This document shows, one piece after another, positions 7,721 to 15,598 of a stretch of DNA of 32,938 bases. The notes under the pieces were generated by a model. It saw only the letters and a list, made by a program, of their open reading frames with translations. It was not told the origin of the DNA and did not search any database. Source of the stretch: Gordonibacter sp036659115 (GTDB taxonomy: Bacteria > Actinomycetota > Coriobacteriia > Coriobacteriales > Eggerthellaceae); NCBI RefSeq assembly GCF_036659115.1, contig NZ_JAVXDF010000020.1. The stretch is one strand, 5' to 3'. The stretch's first letter is position 1; each line of letters begins with the position of its first letter. A program made the position numbers and the translations under genes.

Positions 7721-8101
7721 CTAGTGATGGTGGCTGCAGGCGTTGTCCGTACTCATGATCGGCACCTTACCGGCTGCCACGAGTTGGGCAACTTCGCCGA
7801 CGTTCGGCGTCTGGTTCTCGAAGTACACGGTGATCCCCGCCTGGTTGAATCCCATGAGCGGGCGCATGCCCATACCAGCAGCCACGATGGCATCGACCCC
7901 CGCATCGGCAAGCAAGCCCACCGGACGCAGGCAGCCGCCCTCCTCGTGCGGCGGGTTAGCCAGCTCAGACGAGCCCTTGACCTCGCCGTCCACGATATCC
8001 ACGATAGTGAAGCAATCGGCGTGGCCGAAGTGTTCCGAACGCTCCGACCCAAGATCGGCGGCGCCCATCGTCGGCACGGCAAGCTTCAACGTTTCTCCCA
8101 T
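7721..8101 (-). CDS. NifX/NifB-type dinitrogenase cofactor-domain protein
   Basis: A 126-residue single-domain protein of the dinitrogenase iron-molybdenum cofactor biosynthesis superfamily. It shows the start LAVPTMGAADLGSERSEHFG, the central GGCLRPVGLLADAGVDAIV, and GMGMRPLMGFNQAGI. Members bind Fe-S or FeMo-type clusters or act as cluster chaperones; in non-nitrogen-fixers they are stand-alone and of unsettled role. It ends NACSHHH, so one Cys and three His could bind metal. The ATG follows AGAAGGA. A Cys-rich PadR-like regulator gene lies directly upstream on the same strand. No nif genes are seen, so nitrogen fixation is not implied. Confidence 0.85.
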   Translation of the reverse strand: MGETLKLAVPTMGAADLGSERSEHFGHADCFTIVDIVDGEVKGSSELANPPHEEGGCLRPVGLLADAGVDAIVAAGMGMRPLMGFNQAGITVYFENQTPNVGEVAQLVAAGKVPIMSTDNACSHHH

Positions 8102-8146
8102 AATGATCCTTCTTTCCTCAGAACCCCCAGGTTCCGATATCTTCAC

Positions 8147-8166
8147 CCGGGGCTGCGAAGCCCCGG
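8147..8166. terminator. Perfect GC hairpin between the PadR-like and NifX-like genes
   Basis: CCGGGGCT and AGCCCCGG form an 8-bp perfect stem with a GCGA loop on the plus strand. It lies about 125 bases past the PadR-like stop and 45 bases before the NifX-like start. No T-tract follows on either strand. It could limit read-through from the regulator gene or fold in the NifX leader. Confidence 0.4.
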
Positions 8167-8292
8167 TACAGCAACCTAGCATTGCTCCAATCGCACGCAA
8201 AGCCGAACAAGACCCCGCGACATGACCTCTAACCCAGCAAACCGAACCGATCCGCGCCGTCTCTCAACAGCAGCAAACCGAGCTGGCCGGTA

Positions 8293-8727
8293 CTATCCTT
8301 CAGTGCCGGGCAGCAGGGGCGAGCGCCCCGCCTTTGCAAGGCCACCGTCCAGCAAGCCTACCAGCAACTCATCGAGCCGCTGACGCGTCCGCAAAGCGTC
8401 CAGCCATCGTTCTGCCAACTCCATGCCCTGCTCTGTCAGCTCATATTCGCGCCGACGGGGACCGGAGCCCTCCTCGCACCAACGCGAGGCCACGGCACCT
8501 TCATCTTCCAGCCGACGCAGCGAACGGTACAAACCGCCCACATCCACATCGATCTCGCCGTTGGTCATGTCAAGGATGGTCCGGCGCATGTCGTAACCGT
8601 AACCATCGGCATAGAGCAAGGCCGCCAGCGCCGCAGGTTCCACCAAGGCACCGCCGCCCCCACCGCGTCGCCGGCAACAAGGCTGCCGTCGCGCACCCTC
8701 GCCACAATCACCTTGCGGCATAGGCAT
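8293..8727 (-). CDS. PadR-family transcriptional regulator with Cys/Gly-rich head
   Basis: 144 residues with a winged-helix PadR domain: LVEPAALAALLYADGYGYDMRRTI, then VDVGGLYRSLRRLEDEGAV (recognition helix), then the wing RRREYELTEQGMELAERWL. The first 27 residues are unusual, with C8, the pair C17-C18, an Arg cluster and five Gly in a row. Similar heads occur in PadR-like regulators beside NifX/NifB-domain genes, so metal or redox sensing is possible (inference). The start follows AAGGAAGGGG; an ATG 22 codons upstream has no ribosome site. It probably represses its own promoter at 8885-8917 and perhaps the NifX-like gene. Confidence 0.85.
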   Translation of the reverse strand: MPMPQGDCGEGARRQPCCRRRGGGGGALVEPAALAALLYADGYGYDMRRTILDMTNGEIDVDVGGLYRSLRRLEDEGAVASRWCEEGSGPRRREYELTEQGMELAERWLDALRTRQRLDELLVGLLDGGLAKAGRSPLLPGTEG

Positions 8728-8884
8728 CGCCCCTTCCTTCGCACATACACTCCTCAGCGTCGCCTTTACCCGCATGCGCCAGCCTTCACGCATATTCGGA
8801 CACGGAGGTCATCGTGTGCCCCTTCGGTTCCCACGTGCGGGACTTTGCACCTTCGCCTTCGACGCCATCTATATGACATAAACA

Positions 8885-8917
8885 TATATACTCCTAGAGC
8901 ATCTATGTTGTCAACAT
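8885..8917 (-). promoter_or_regulatory. padR-like gene promoter with overlapping operator
   Basis: On the minus strand a perfect -35 box TTGACA (8909-8914) is 18 bases from TATATA (8885-8890). The -35 box is embedded in the perfect inverted repeat ATGTTG-T-CAACAT (8905-8917). AT-rich half-sites of the ATGT/ACAT type also surround the -10 box (CATATA, TATATG). PadR proteins typically bind ATGT...ACAT palindromes, so this is a likely autoregulatory site. The resulting leader would be about 150 bases long. Confidence 0.75.
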
Positions 8918-8995
8918 ATATGTTCAAAAAAGGACTATCACGTCGAACTGCGAGCAAAAAATCAGCCAGCCTCTTGCCCAGAAGGCACAAGCAGG

Positions 8996-10363
8996 TCAGC
9001 GCACCTTGAGCGCGATAAACGCAAACGTGGCCACCGCGAACGCAGCCGAAAAAGCGAATGCCAGCTGGAACGGCAATGCCGGAGCCGCTCCCGCGCCCCC
9101 ACCGACCGCAATGAGCAGCACCATAGCTGAAGTGCCCAGAGAGGCGCACGCCTGTCGCCCTGCGATAGAAAACGAGCTGCCATCGGTAACGGTACGACCC
9201 GGCAGTCCCGCAAGGCTCCACGAGATAAGCGGCCCCATCAGACCCGACACGCCGAAGGCGCGTACGGCCTGGCAGAGCATGGTCACCATAAGCGGCGTGC
9301 TCTCGTCCAGAAACACCATGAGCACCGAGCCTACCGCCAGCAACGCACCCGACACGAACACAACCGGACGAATGCCGAAGCGGTCGGCGAGCACACCCGC
9401 CAACGGGTTCAAGAGCAAGGCCGCCAGCGTGCCGGGCAACAAGACGATGCCTGCGTCAAGCGCCGTTCCTCCGCACAGCTGCTCCACGTACAGCGGAATA
9501 ACCAGCGTCACGCCCATAAACGACGCATGCAGCAGGCACAGTACGGCAAAGCCGATCGTGTACTGGCGCGAGGCAAAGATCTCCATGTTGATAAGCGGAT
9601 CATCGATACGCTTCTGCCGCCGCACGAACAGCACCAGAAACATCGCGCCCAACGCAAGCGGCGCCCACACGAAGGGGCTCGTAAACGAAAAACTGCTGGC
9701 CTGCGAGAATCCCAGCAACAACCCGCCGAAGCCCAACGCCGAGAGCATGAAGGAAAGTGTGTCGAACCGCGCTGTGCGGTCGGCCTCGCCGCCGCGCACG
9801 AGCAGCGCCGTAGCAAAAGCCAAGACCACGACCGCCACCAACAGCACGAAAAAGAAGCTGCGCCAGCCAAACGAGAAGCTTAAAGCCCCGCCGACCGTAG
9901 GGCCGATATTCGGCGCGAAGCCCATCGCAATACCTGCGATGCCCATAGCCGTCGCACGCCGTCCTTCGGGAAAGCGCGTCATAGCGATAGTTTGCATGAG
10001 GGGAAGCAGAAAGCCCGCCGAAACCGCCTGGCACACACGCCCCGCCAAAAGCATGGCGAAGTTGGCGGCAAAACCTGCGGCAAGTACACCTACCAGGAAA
10101 AAGGCCAGGGCTATGAACACATGTTGCCGCGTCGAGAACCGCCGAGACAGGTAAGTGGCCGCCGGTACCGTAATACCCAGCATCAGCATGTAGCTGGTGG
10201 TGAGCCACTGCCCCAAGCCTACCTCCAGCGAGAACTCGTCCATGATCTCCGGTAGCATAGCGTTGACCGCCGTTTGGGAAAGGTTGCCCAGCGCCGAGGC
10301 CAGCATGACGATAGCGAACAGCGCATACACCCGCGCCCGATCGCCCTTCAGAATATTCCCCAT
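8996..10363 (-). CDS. MFS drug/solute exporter, DHA2 type
   Basis: A 455-residue membrane protein with 12 or more hydrophobic helices. Family marks are a degenerate motif A (ATYLSRRFSTRQ, about residues 69-80), the antiporter motif C (GIAMGFAPNIGPTVGG), and a second-half motif A (GVLADRFGIRP). The start TAVNAMLPEIMDEF is typical of EmrB/QacA-like proton-coupled exporters. The substrate cannot be told. ATG follows TAGGAGG by five bases. Its 3' end faces the promoter of the PadR-like gene, which lies downstream on the same strand; PadR proteins often control exporters, but here the regulator is not upstream, so control is uncertain. Confidence 0.92.
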   Translation of the reverse strand: MGNILKGDRARVYALFAIVMLASALGNLSQTAVNAMLPEIMDEFSLEVGLGQWLTTSYMLMLGITVPAATYLSRRFSTRQHVFIALAFFLVGVLAAGFAANFAMLLAGRVCQAVSAGFLLPLMQTIAMTRFPEGRRATAMGIAGIAMGFAPNIGPTVGGALSFSFGWRSFFFVLLVAVVVLAFATALLVRGGEADRTARFDTLSFMLSALGFGGLLLGFSQASSFSFTSPFVWAPLALGAMFLVLFVRRQKRIDDPLINMEIFASRQYTIGFAVLCLLHASFMGVTLVIPLYVEQLCGGTALDAGIVLLPGTLAALLLNPLAGVLADRFGIRPVVFVSGALLAVGSVLMVFLDESTPLMVTMLCQAVRAFGVSGLMGPLISWSLAGLPGRTVTDGSSFSIAGRQACASLGTSAMVLLIAVGGGAGAAPALPFQLAFAFSAAFAVATFAFIALKVR

Positions 10364-10454
10364 GCATGCCTCCTACCCTTTGCCTGCAAGCAGTATATCC
10401 CTTTGCAACTGGCCAGCAGCAGCGAAAAACGGCCGCATCCTGCTGAAACGAACA

Positions 10455-10477
10455 CGGGCGCCCTTATCGGACGCCCG
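10455..10477 (-). terminator. Terminator after pth
   Basis: CGGGCG and CGCCCG pair, and the stem continues inward by one G-T wobble and two C-G pairs to about nine pairs with loop GATAA (minus strand). The tail is TGTTCGTTTC. It lies 30 bases past the pth stop and would end the glmU-prs-pth transcript. Confidence 0.65.
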
Positions 10478-10506
10478 CACAACAAGCCATCAAAGAACCC
10501 TGCCCG

Positions 10507-11064
10507 CTAATTGAAAGCCTGCTGGGTCTTCTCCAATCCCACCTGCACCAACGAGAGAGCCGCCTGCGACCCAAGGCCAACAGCCTGGACGAAATCGTCA
10601 GCCGCTTCTTTTTTGGGAAGCGACAGCACATAGTCTGCCACATTCATGCGCCCCGGCGGGCGACCGATGCCCACGCGGACGCGCAACCAGTCGCGGGTAC
10701 CTAACTTGTCGCAGATAGAACGCAGGCCGTTGTGCCCCGCATGCCCGCCGCCATGCTTCGCGCGCACCGTGCCGGGGTCGATATCCAGTTCGTCGTGGAT
10801 GACGATAAGCTGTTCTGGACCCACTCCATAGGCGTTCATCAGCTGTTTCACTGGCCCACCCGAGGTGTTCATGAAGCTCTGGGGCTTCGCCAACACCATG
10901 TCGTGGTCGCGGTAGACGCCTTTCGTCGTGAGCGCGCCGCACTCCGTCTTCCAGTAGCGCGCACCCACCTCCTCGGCAATGGCGTCCACGGCATCGAACC
11001 CGGCATTATGCCGCGTATGCGCATACTCCTCGCCCGGATTCCCCAGGCCCACGATCAGATACAT
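10507..11064 (-). CDS. pth: Peptidyl-tRNA hydrolase
   Basis: 185 residues, standard length. It frees tRNA from peptidyl-tRNA dropped by ribosomes. The N-terminal VGLGNPGEEYAHTRHNAGF holds the catalytic His19 and the substrate-binding Asn. Further signatures are LAKPQSFMNTSGG and VIHDELDIDPGTVRAKHGGGHAGHNGL, both highly conserved. It starts six bases after the prs stop, and its weak ribosome site (TAGG) overlaps that stop, so translation is probably coupled to prs. Last gene of glmU-prs-pth, a gene order common in Gram-positive bacteria. Confidence 0.97.
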   Translation of the reverse strand: MYLIVGLGNPGEEYAHTRHNAGFDAVDAIAEEVGARYWKTECGALTTKGVYRDHDMVLAKPQSFMNTSGGPVKQLMNAYGVGPEQLIVIHDELDIDPGTVRAKHGGGHAGHNGLRSICDKLGTRDWLRVRVGIGRPPGRMNVADYVLSLPKKEAADDFVQAVGLGSQAALSLVQVGLEKTQQAFN

Positions 11065-11070
11065 GGCAAC

Positions 11071-12036
11071 CTATTCGAACAGCGAGGCAACGCTGCCGTT
11101 GCTGTACACATTGCTGATGGTTTTGGCGAACAGCGGGCCAACGGAAAGCACCTTCACCTTGCCGGTCTGGCGGGCAAGCGGCACGGGAACCGTGTTCGTA
11201 ACCACCACTTCCTCGATGGACGAATTCTCGATGCGCTCGTACGCCGGGCCGCTGAACAGGCCGTGCGTGGCGCATGCGTACACCTGCGAGGCACCCTTGG
11301 CCTTCAGCGTGGAGGCCGCCGCAACCAGCGAGCCGGCCGTGTCGATCATGTCGTCGTTCAGGATGCAGATCTTGTCCGTCACGTCGCCGATGAGCGCGGT
11401 GATCTCGGCCTGGTTGTGCTTGGGGCGATCCTTGTGCATGATAGCGATGTCGCAGTCAAGAAACGTGGAGAACTTCTTCGCAGCCTTTGCACGTCCCACG
11501 TCGGGCGACACCACGCACAGTTTGTCCTTGTCCATTCCCATGCTCTTGAAGTAGTCCACGAAGATGGGCATGGCCGTCATATGGTTCACCGGCAGGTCGA
11601 AAAAGCCCTGGATGGCATCCTGATGCAAGTCGATCGTGATGACGTTGTCCACGCCCGACGCAGCCAGCAAGTCGGCCACCAGCTTGGCGGTGATGGGCTC
11701 GCGCGGCGCAGCTTTACGGTCTTGGCGCGCATAACCGTAATGAGCCACGACCGCCGACACGGAACGAGCCGAAGCGCGCTTGGCGGCATCCGTCATGATG
11801 AGCAGCTCCATGAGCGCATCGTTCACGTCGAAGCCCTCGACACCGCACACGGATTGGATGAGGAACACGTCGGCACCGCGGACGCTTTCCTGGTAACGCG
11901 CATAGATCTCGCCGTTTGCAAACTTCTCGAGTTTGACGTTGCCGAGCGAAGCGTTCAGATCCTTCGCGATCTCGTCGGCAAGCTCGGGGTTAGCCGAGCC
12001 CGAGAACAAGGCCATACTCTTCTGCACTTCCGTCAT
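11071..12036 (-). CDS. prs: Ribose-phosphate pyrophosphokinase
   Basis: 321 residues. Makes PRPP from ribose 5-phosphate and ATP for nucleotide, histidine and tryptophan synthesis. Class I signatures: FSGSANPELADEIA at the start, the ATP site near RQDRKAAPREPITAKLVAD, the divalent-metal stretch TIDLHQDAIQGFFD, and the PRPP loop LNDDMIDTAGSLV. The start Met (MTEVQKSM) follows AAGGAG at eight bases; the upstream in-frame extension has no ribosome site. It lies 127 bases downstream of glmU and six bases upstream of pth. Confidence 0.97.
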   Translation of the reverse strand: MTEVQKSMALFSGSANPELADEIAKDLNASLGNVKLEKFANGEIYARYQESVRGADVFLIQSVCGVEGFDVNDALMELLIMTDAAKRASARSVSAVVAHYGYARQDRKAAPREPITAKLVADLLAASGVDNVITIDLHQDAIQGFFDLPVNHMTAMPIFVDYFKSMGMDKDKLCVVSPDVGRAKAAKKFSTFLDCDIAIMHKDRPKHNQAEITALIGDVTDKICILNDDMIDTAGSLVAAASTLKAKGASQVYACATHGLFSGPAYERIENSSIEEVVVTNTVPVPLARQTGKVKVLSVGPLFAKTISNVYSNGSVASLFE

Positions 12037-12163
12037 GTTGCGTGCTCCTTCACGTCGCCGCCCGCTTACATCGCCACACCTCTTCGGATGCGGCTCGTCG
12101 TTGCTATTGTATCCGCAGGCAGGGCACCCGACCAAGGGAAACCCGCCTTTTCCTCAGAGTTCC

Positions 12164-13543
12164 TTATTCTGCCGTCTGCTTCGCACGTTTCGCGGCCGCC
12201 CAGCCAGCAATCTCACGTTGCTCGGAGCGTGTGAGGGCAAGCGCATCGGGCGCAACATCCTTTGTGATAGTGGAGCCTGCACCCACAATGGAACCGGCCC
12301 CAATACTCACGGGCGCAACCATCATGGTGTCGCTACCAATGAACGCCCCATCGCCAATAACGGTGGCGAACTTGTGCTTGCCATCGTAGTTGCACGTGAT
12401 GGAACCAGCCCCGATGTTCACATCCTCGCCGATGGTCGTATCGCCAATGTAGCTCAAGTGCGGAACCTTCGAGCCCTTGCCCACCGTAGATTTCTTGATC
12501 TCCACGTGCGTGCCCGCCTTCGCTCCCTCACACAGGTGCGCGCCCGGGCGCAGGTAAGCGCGGGGGCCGCACGTAGCGCCATCATCCAGCACAGCTTCGA
12601 CCGCCACCGTCTCGTCCACCGTGCAGCCCTGCCCCACCACCGTGTCGGTCAAACGCGAGTTCGGGCCGATGAGGCTATCCTCCCCCACACGCGTGGTTCC
12701 CATGAGGAACGTCTGCGGCAGTAACTCGACGTCCTGCTCGAGTACCACCTCAGGGCCGATCCATACCTGGTCGGGGTCGGTCATGGTTACCCCCGCAACC
12801 AGGTGGGCACGGTTGATGCGACGCTGCGCAAACTTGGTTGCCTCAGCCAACTGCAAGCGCGAGTTCACACCGAGGCACTCGGCCACGTCGCTTGCAGGCA
12901 ATGCCAGCACCGGACGCCCGGCCGCACGGCAGATAGCCAACACGTCGGTGAGATAGAACTCGCCTTGTGCGTTGTTGTCGTCCACCTGGCCCAGTGCGTC
13001 AAACAACGCACGGGCATCAAAGCAGTAGAAGCCCGAATTGCACTCGGTGAGGGAGGCTTCCGCTTGCGTAGCATCCTTCTGCTCGACAATGCGCTCCACC
13101 TGGCCCTCGTCGTCCCGTACGATGCGCCCGTAGCCAAACGGATCGTCCATCTCCATCGTCAGCACCACCACGGCCGCATCGGCCTGTTCGCGCATCTCAA
13201 CAAGCCGGCGAATCGTATCCGACGTGATCAGCGGACAATCGCCCGACAGTACCACCAGCGACCCATCGAAGTCGGCAAGCGCATCTCTACATACCGCCAC
13301 CGCATCGGCCGTGCCGCGACGCTCCGGCTGCTCAACAATCGTCGTGTCGCCCGCCACCAGCGGCTCAACCTGCGCACGCTCATGCCCAACCACCGACACA
13401 ATACGCTCCACTCCTGCAACGTGCGCCGCATCCACCACCCAGCGTACGAGCGGCTTGCCCAGCACCTCGTGGACGACCTTGGGCTTCTTTGATTTCATAC
13501 GGGTTCCGGCACCCGCAGCTAAAACGATGGCAGCAGCTTTCAT
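12164..13543 (-). CDS. glmU: Bifunctional GlmU, UDP-N-acetylglucosamine synthesis
   Basis: 459 residues with two domains. The N-terminal uridylyltransferase begins KAAAIVLAAGAGTRMKS (the nucleotide-binding G-x-G-T-R-M loop). The C-terminal left-handed beta-helix acetyltransferase has hexapeptide repeats and the active-site stretch NYDGKHKFATVIGDGAFIGSD. Together they turn glucosamine 1-phosphate into UDP-GlcNAc for peptidoglycan. ATG follows GAAGGGA by six bases. First gene of the glmU-prs-pth group, all on the minus strand. Confidence 0.96.
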   Translation of the reverse strand: MKAAAIVLAAGAGTRMKSKKPKVVHEVLGKPLVRWVVDAAHVAGVERIVSVVGHERAQVEPLVAGDTTIVEQPERRGTADAVAVCRDALADFDGSLVVLSGDCPLITSDTIRRLVEMREQADAAVVVLTMEMDDPFGYGRIVRDDEGQVERIVEQKDATQAEASLTECNSGFYCFDARALFDALGQVDDNNAQGEFYLTDVLAICRAAGRPVLALPASDVAECLGVNSRLQLAEATKFAQRRINRAHLVAGVTMTDPDQVWIGPEVVLEQDVELLPQTFLMGTTRVGEDSLIGPNSRLTDTVVGQGCTVDETVAVEAVLDDGATCGPRAYLRPGAHLCEGAKAGTHVEIKKSTVGKGSKVPHLSYIGDTTIGEDVNIGAGSITCNYDGKHKFATVIGDGAFIGSDTMMVAPVSIGAGSIVGAGSTITKDVAPDALALTRSEQREIAGWAAAKRAKQTAE

Positions 13544-13615
13544 ATAATCCCTTCGATCACGCCGGCGTTTCCCCACAAGTATAACGCAGTCCTCATAAAG
13601 CCCAGGTGAATAAGA

Positions 13616-15274
13616 CTATTGCGGCCCCGCTTCTTCATCCTTGCTCCGCATTTTCACCTGCCGGGACGTGATTTCCACCTCGACAGCTTCGCGCCGAGCC
13701 TCGGCCACCGCATCGGAGCGCATGTTGTCCTCACCCAAATCAACCGCAATTTCGAAAACGCCCGTACGCTTCTTTGCGGCGGCCACTTCCTCTTTCAGAA
13801 GCGGGCTTTCTATATCGCGCAGCAACTCCTCGCTGTCGCGCACCGCGTTAAGATCGGCTGTCTGCAGGCTGCCCTCGTCTTCAGGCGGTGTAGACAGGTA
13901 CGCCACGCCCCTTTTCTGGGCCCGCTTGGCCTGCACCATCAGCAACACGAAACCGGCCACGCCCGCCACCAGCGAGGCCGCCAAGATACCGGCTTTCGCC
14001 GTGGTCACCATCATCTCGCTGTCGAACGCCAAGTTGGCCACAAAGATGGCCATGGTGAAGCCCACGCCGCCCAAGATGCCTGCGCCCAGCATGTGCCCCC
14101 AGTTCACATTCTCGGGAAGCGATGCCACCTTCAACTTCACCACCAAGAAGCTGAACAGCATGATGCCCAGGGGCTTGCCCAGCATCAGGCCGAGCATAAC
14201 ACCGTAGAGCAACGGGTCTGAGAGAAACGCGCCCAAGTCGGCCCCGACCAGGCTCACGTCGGCGTTCGTCAGCGCAAACAACGGCAGGACGCCGAAGTAC
14301 ACCCACGGGTACAGCTTGTGCTCCAGACGCGTGGCCGGAGGCACCACCTGGCGCGCGACCGCGCTCAACGATTGCACGGTCTCGAGGTAGCCGCCCTGCG
14401 CCCGCACCGGCGTTTCCGGCTGATAGGCAGCGCCGGCTTCGCGCACCTTGTCTCCCGACCAGGTAATGAAGCTCTTCAAGTTCACGCGCGAACCCGAAGG
14501 AATAACGAACGCCAGCAGCACGCCGGCAATAGTGGCATGAACGCCCGACATGAACACGCAGTACCACAGCACGGCTCCCACCAGCAAGTACGGCACCAGC
14601 GAGTAAATATGGTTGCGGTTCATCAGCGCCAGCGCGAACAGCACCACGGCCGCCATCGCAAGCCAGGCGAACGAGGGGCTGTGCCCATAGAACACGGCGA
14701 TTACCAGAATGGCGATGATGTCATCGGCCACGGCCAACGTGCTCAGGAACACCCTCACGCCGCTGGGTACGCGATTGCCCAGAAGCGCCAGGATACCCAA
14801 GGCGAAGGCGATGTCGGTGGCCATAGGCACACCCCAACCGCCTGCCGCCTCAGGGTTGCCCGCGTTGAATGTCAGGTAAATGCCGATGGGCACTACCACG
14901 CCGCCCACCGCCGCCACAATCGGCAGCAGTGCTTGGCGGATGTTCGTCAACTCGCCAACCGTCATCTCGTATTTCACTTCCAAGCCCACCAGCAGGAAGA
15001 AAACGGCCATGAATATATCGTTGATCACATGGGACAGGGACATGCCGGCGAACTGATCGCCGAAGAACAAGCCCACTTCCGTATGCCAGAACTCGAGAAA
15101 CGTCTCGTGTGCGCCCGTGTTCGCCACGATGAGCGCGACGACGGCCGCCGCCAGCATGGCACCCGCCGCCTTGGTCGACGAATGGGTGAATCGAATAAGC
15201 TTTCGATAGCGAGCCTGGTGCCCCTGCACCTCACTGATAAACAGCTTCTGCTCTTTGGCCGACGTGGGCGTCAT
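13616..15274 (-). CDS. nhaA: NhaA-type Na+/H+ antiporter
   Basis: Inner-membrane antiporter that expels Na+ in exchange for protons. At 552 residues it is about 160 longer than E. coli NhaA. The ion-binding Asp pair is D184-D185 in LAVADDIIAIL, and the upstream essential Asp is D154 in MATDIAFALG. The helical core ends near residue 445 and a charged cytosolic tail of about 100 residues follows (EDEGSLQTADL, then KKRTGVFEIAVDLGE). Such tails occur in actinobacterial NhaA proteins; their role is unclear. The start follows AAGGACGGGA. It is divergent from the LuxR gene. Confidence 0.93.
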   Translation of the reverse strand: MTPTSAKEQKLFISEVQGHQARYRKLIRFTHSSTKAAGAMLAAAVVALIVANTGAHETFLEFWHTEVGLFFGDQFAGMSLSHVINDIFMAVFFLLVGLEVKYEMTVGELTNIRQALLPIVAAVGGVVVPIGIYLTFNAGNPEAAGGWGVPMATDIAFALGILALLGNRVPSGVRVFLSTLAVADDIIAILVIAVFYGHSPSFAWLAMAAVVLFALALMNRNHIYSLVPYLLVGAVLWYCVFMSGVHATIAGVLLAFVIPSGSRVNLKSFITWSGDKVREAGAAYQPETPVRAQGGYLETVQSLSAVARQVVPPATRLEHKLYPWVYFGVLPLFALTNADVSLVGADLGAFLSDPLLYGVMLGLMLGKPLGIMLFSFLVVKLKVASLPENVNWGHMLGAGILGGVGFTMAIFVANLAFDSEMMVTTAKAGILAASLVAGVAGFVLLMVQAKRAQKRGVAYLSTPPEDEGSLQTADLNAVRDSEELLRDIESPLLKEEVAAAKKRTGVFEIAVDLGEDNMRSDAVAEARREAVEVEITSRQVKMRSKDEEAGPQ

Positions 15275-15598
15275 ATCCCGTCCTTACCGTTGCTCGATCG
15301 TGGCGCACGACGATCGCCCTCGCAGCTCGCGGTGCGCCTCGCACATTGCATTTAGCGCTACATTATCCCTTATATTTCCTTAACACCCCGAAAATCGTTG
15401 CGCGTCTACAACCCGACTTCACATCGTTGCACAGCGGGGGCGCTTCCCCTCGATGCACAGGCGCCTATCGGCGATGGTGCCGAATGCTTCGCCCAGCCTT
15501 TCCGACAACGCAGGTACCTGCACTTTGCAAATCAGCCACCCAAGAAGCTACGGCATACCTTAGAATACGTTAGCATGGTCGGGGGAGGGAGCAGGGAT
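15275..15598. promoter_or_regulatory. Divergent control region between nhaA and the LuxR gene
   Basis: 324 bases with no gene. AT-rich stretches near 15356-15378 (minus strand TATAAG and GATAAT) could serve nhaA. The sequence GCAGGTACCTGC at 15510-15521 is a perfect 12-base palindrome about 78 bases before the LuxR start, a possible operator. No full promoter for the plus strand could be fixed. Confidence 0.4.

Noticed and set aside
7721..8101. A nitrogen fixation role for the NifX-domain gene
   Set aside because: No other nif gene is in the window, and stand-alone members of this domain family are common in non-fixing anaerobes.
8929..8995. T-runs after the MFS gene as an intrinsic terminator
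   Set aside because: T-runs are present on the minus strand, but the best stem has a mismatch and a wobble and is separated from the T-run by about eight bases.
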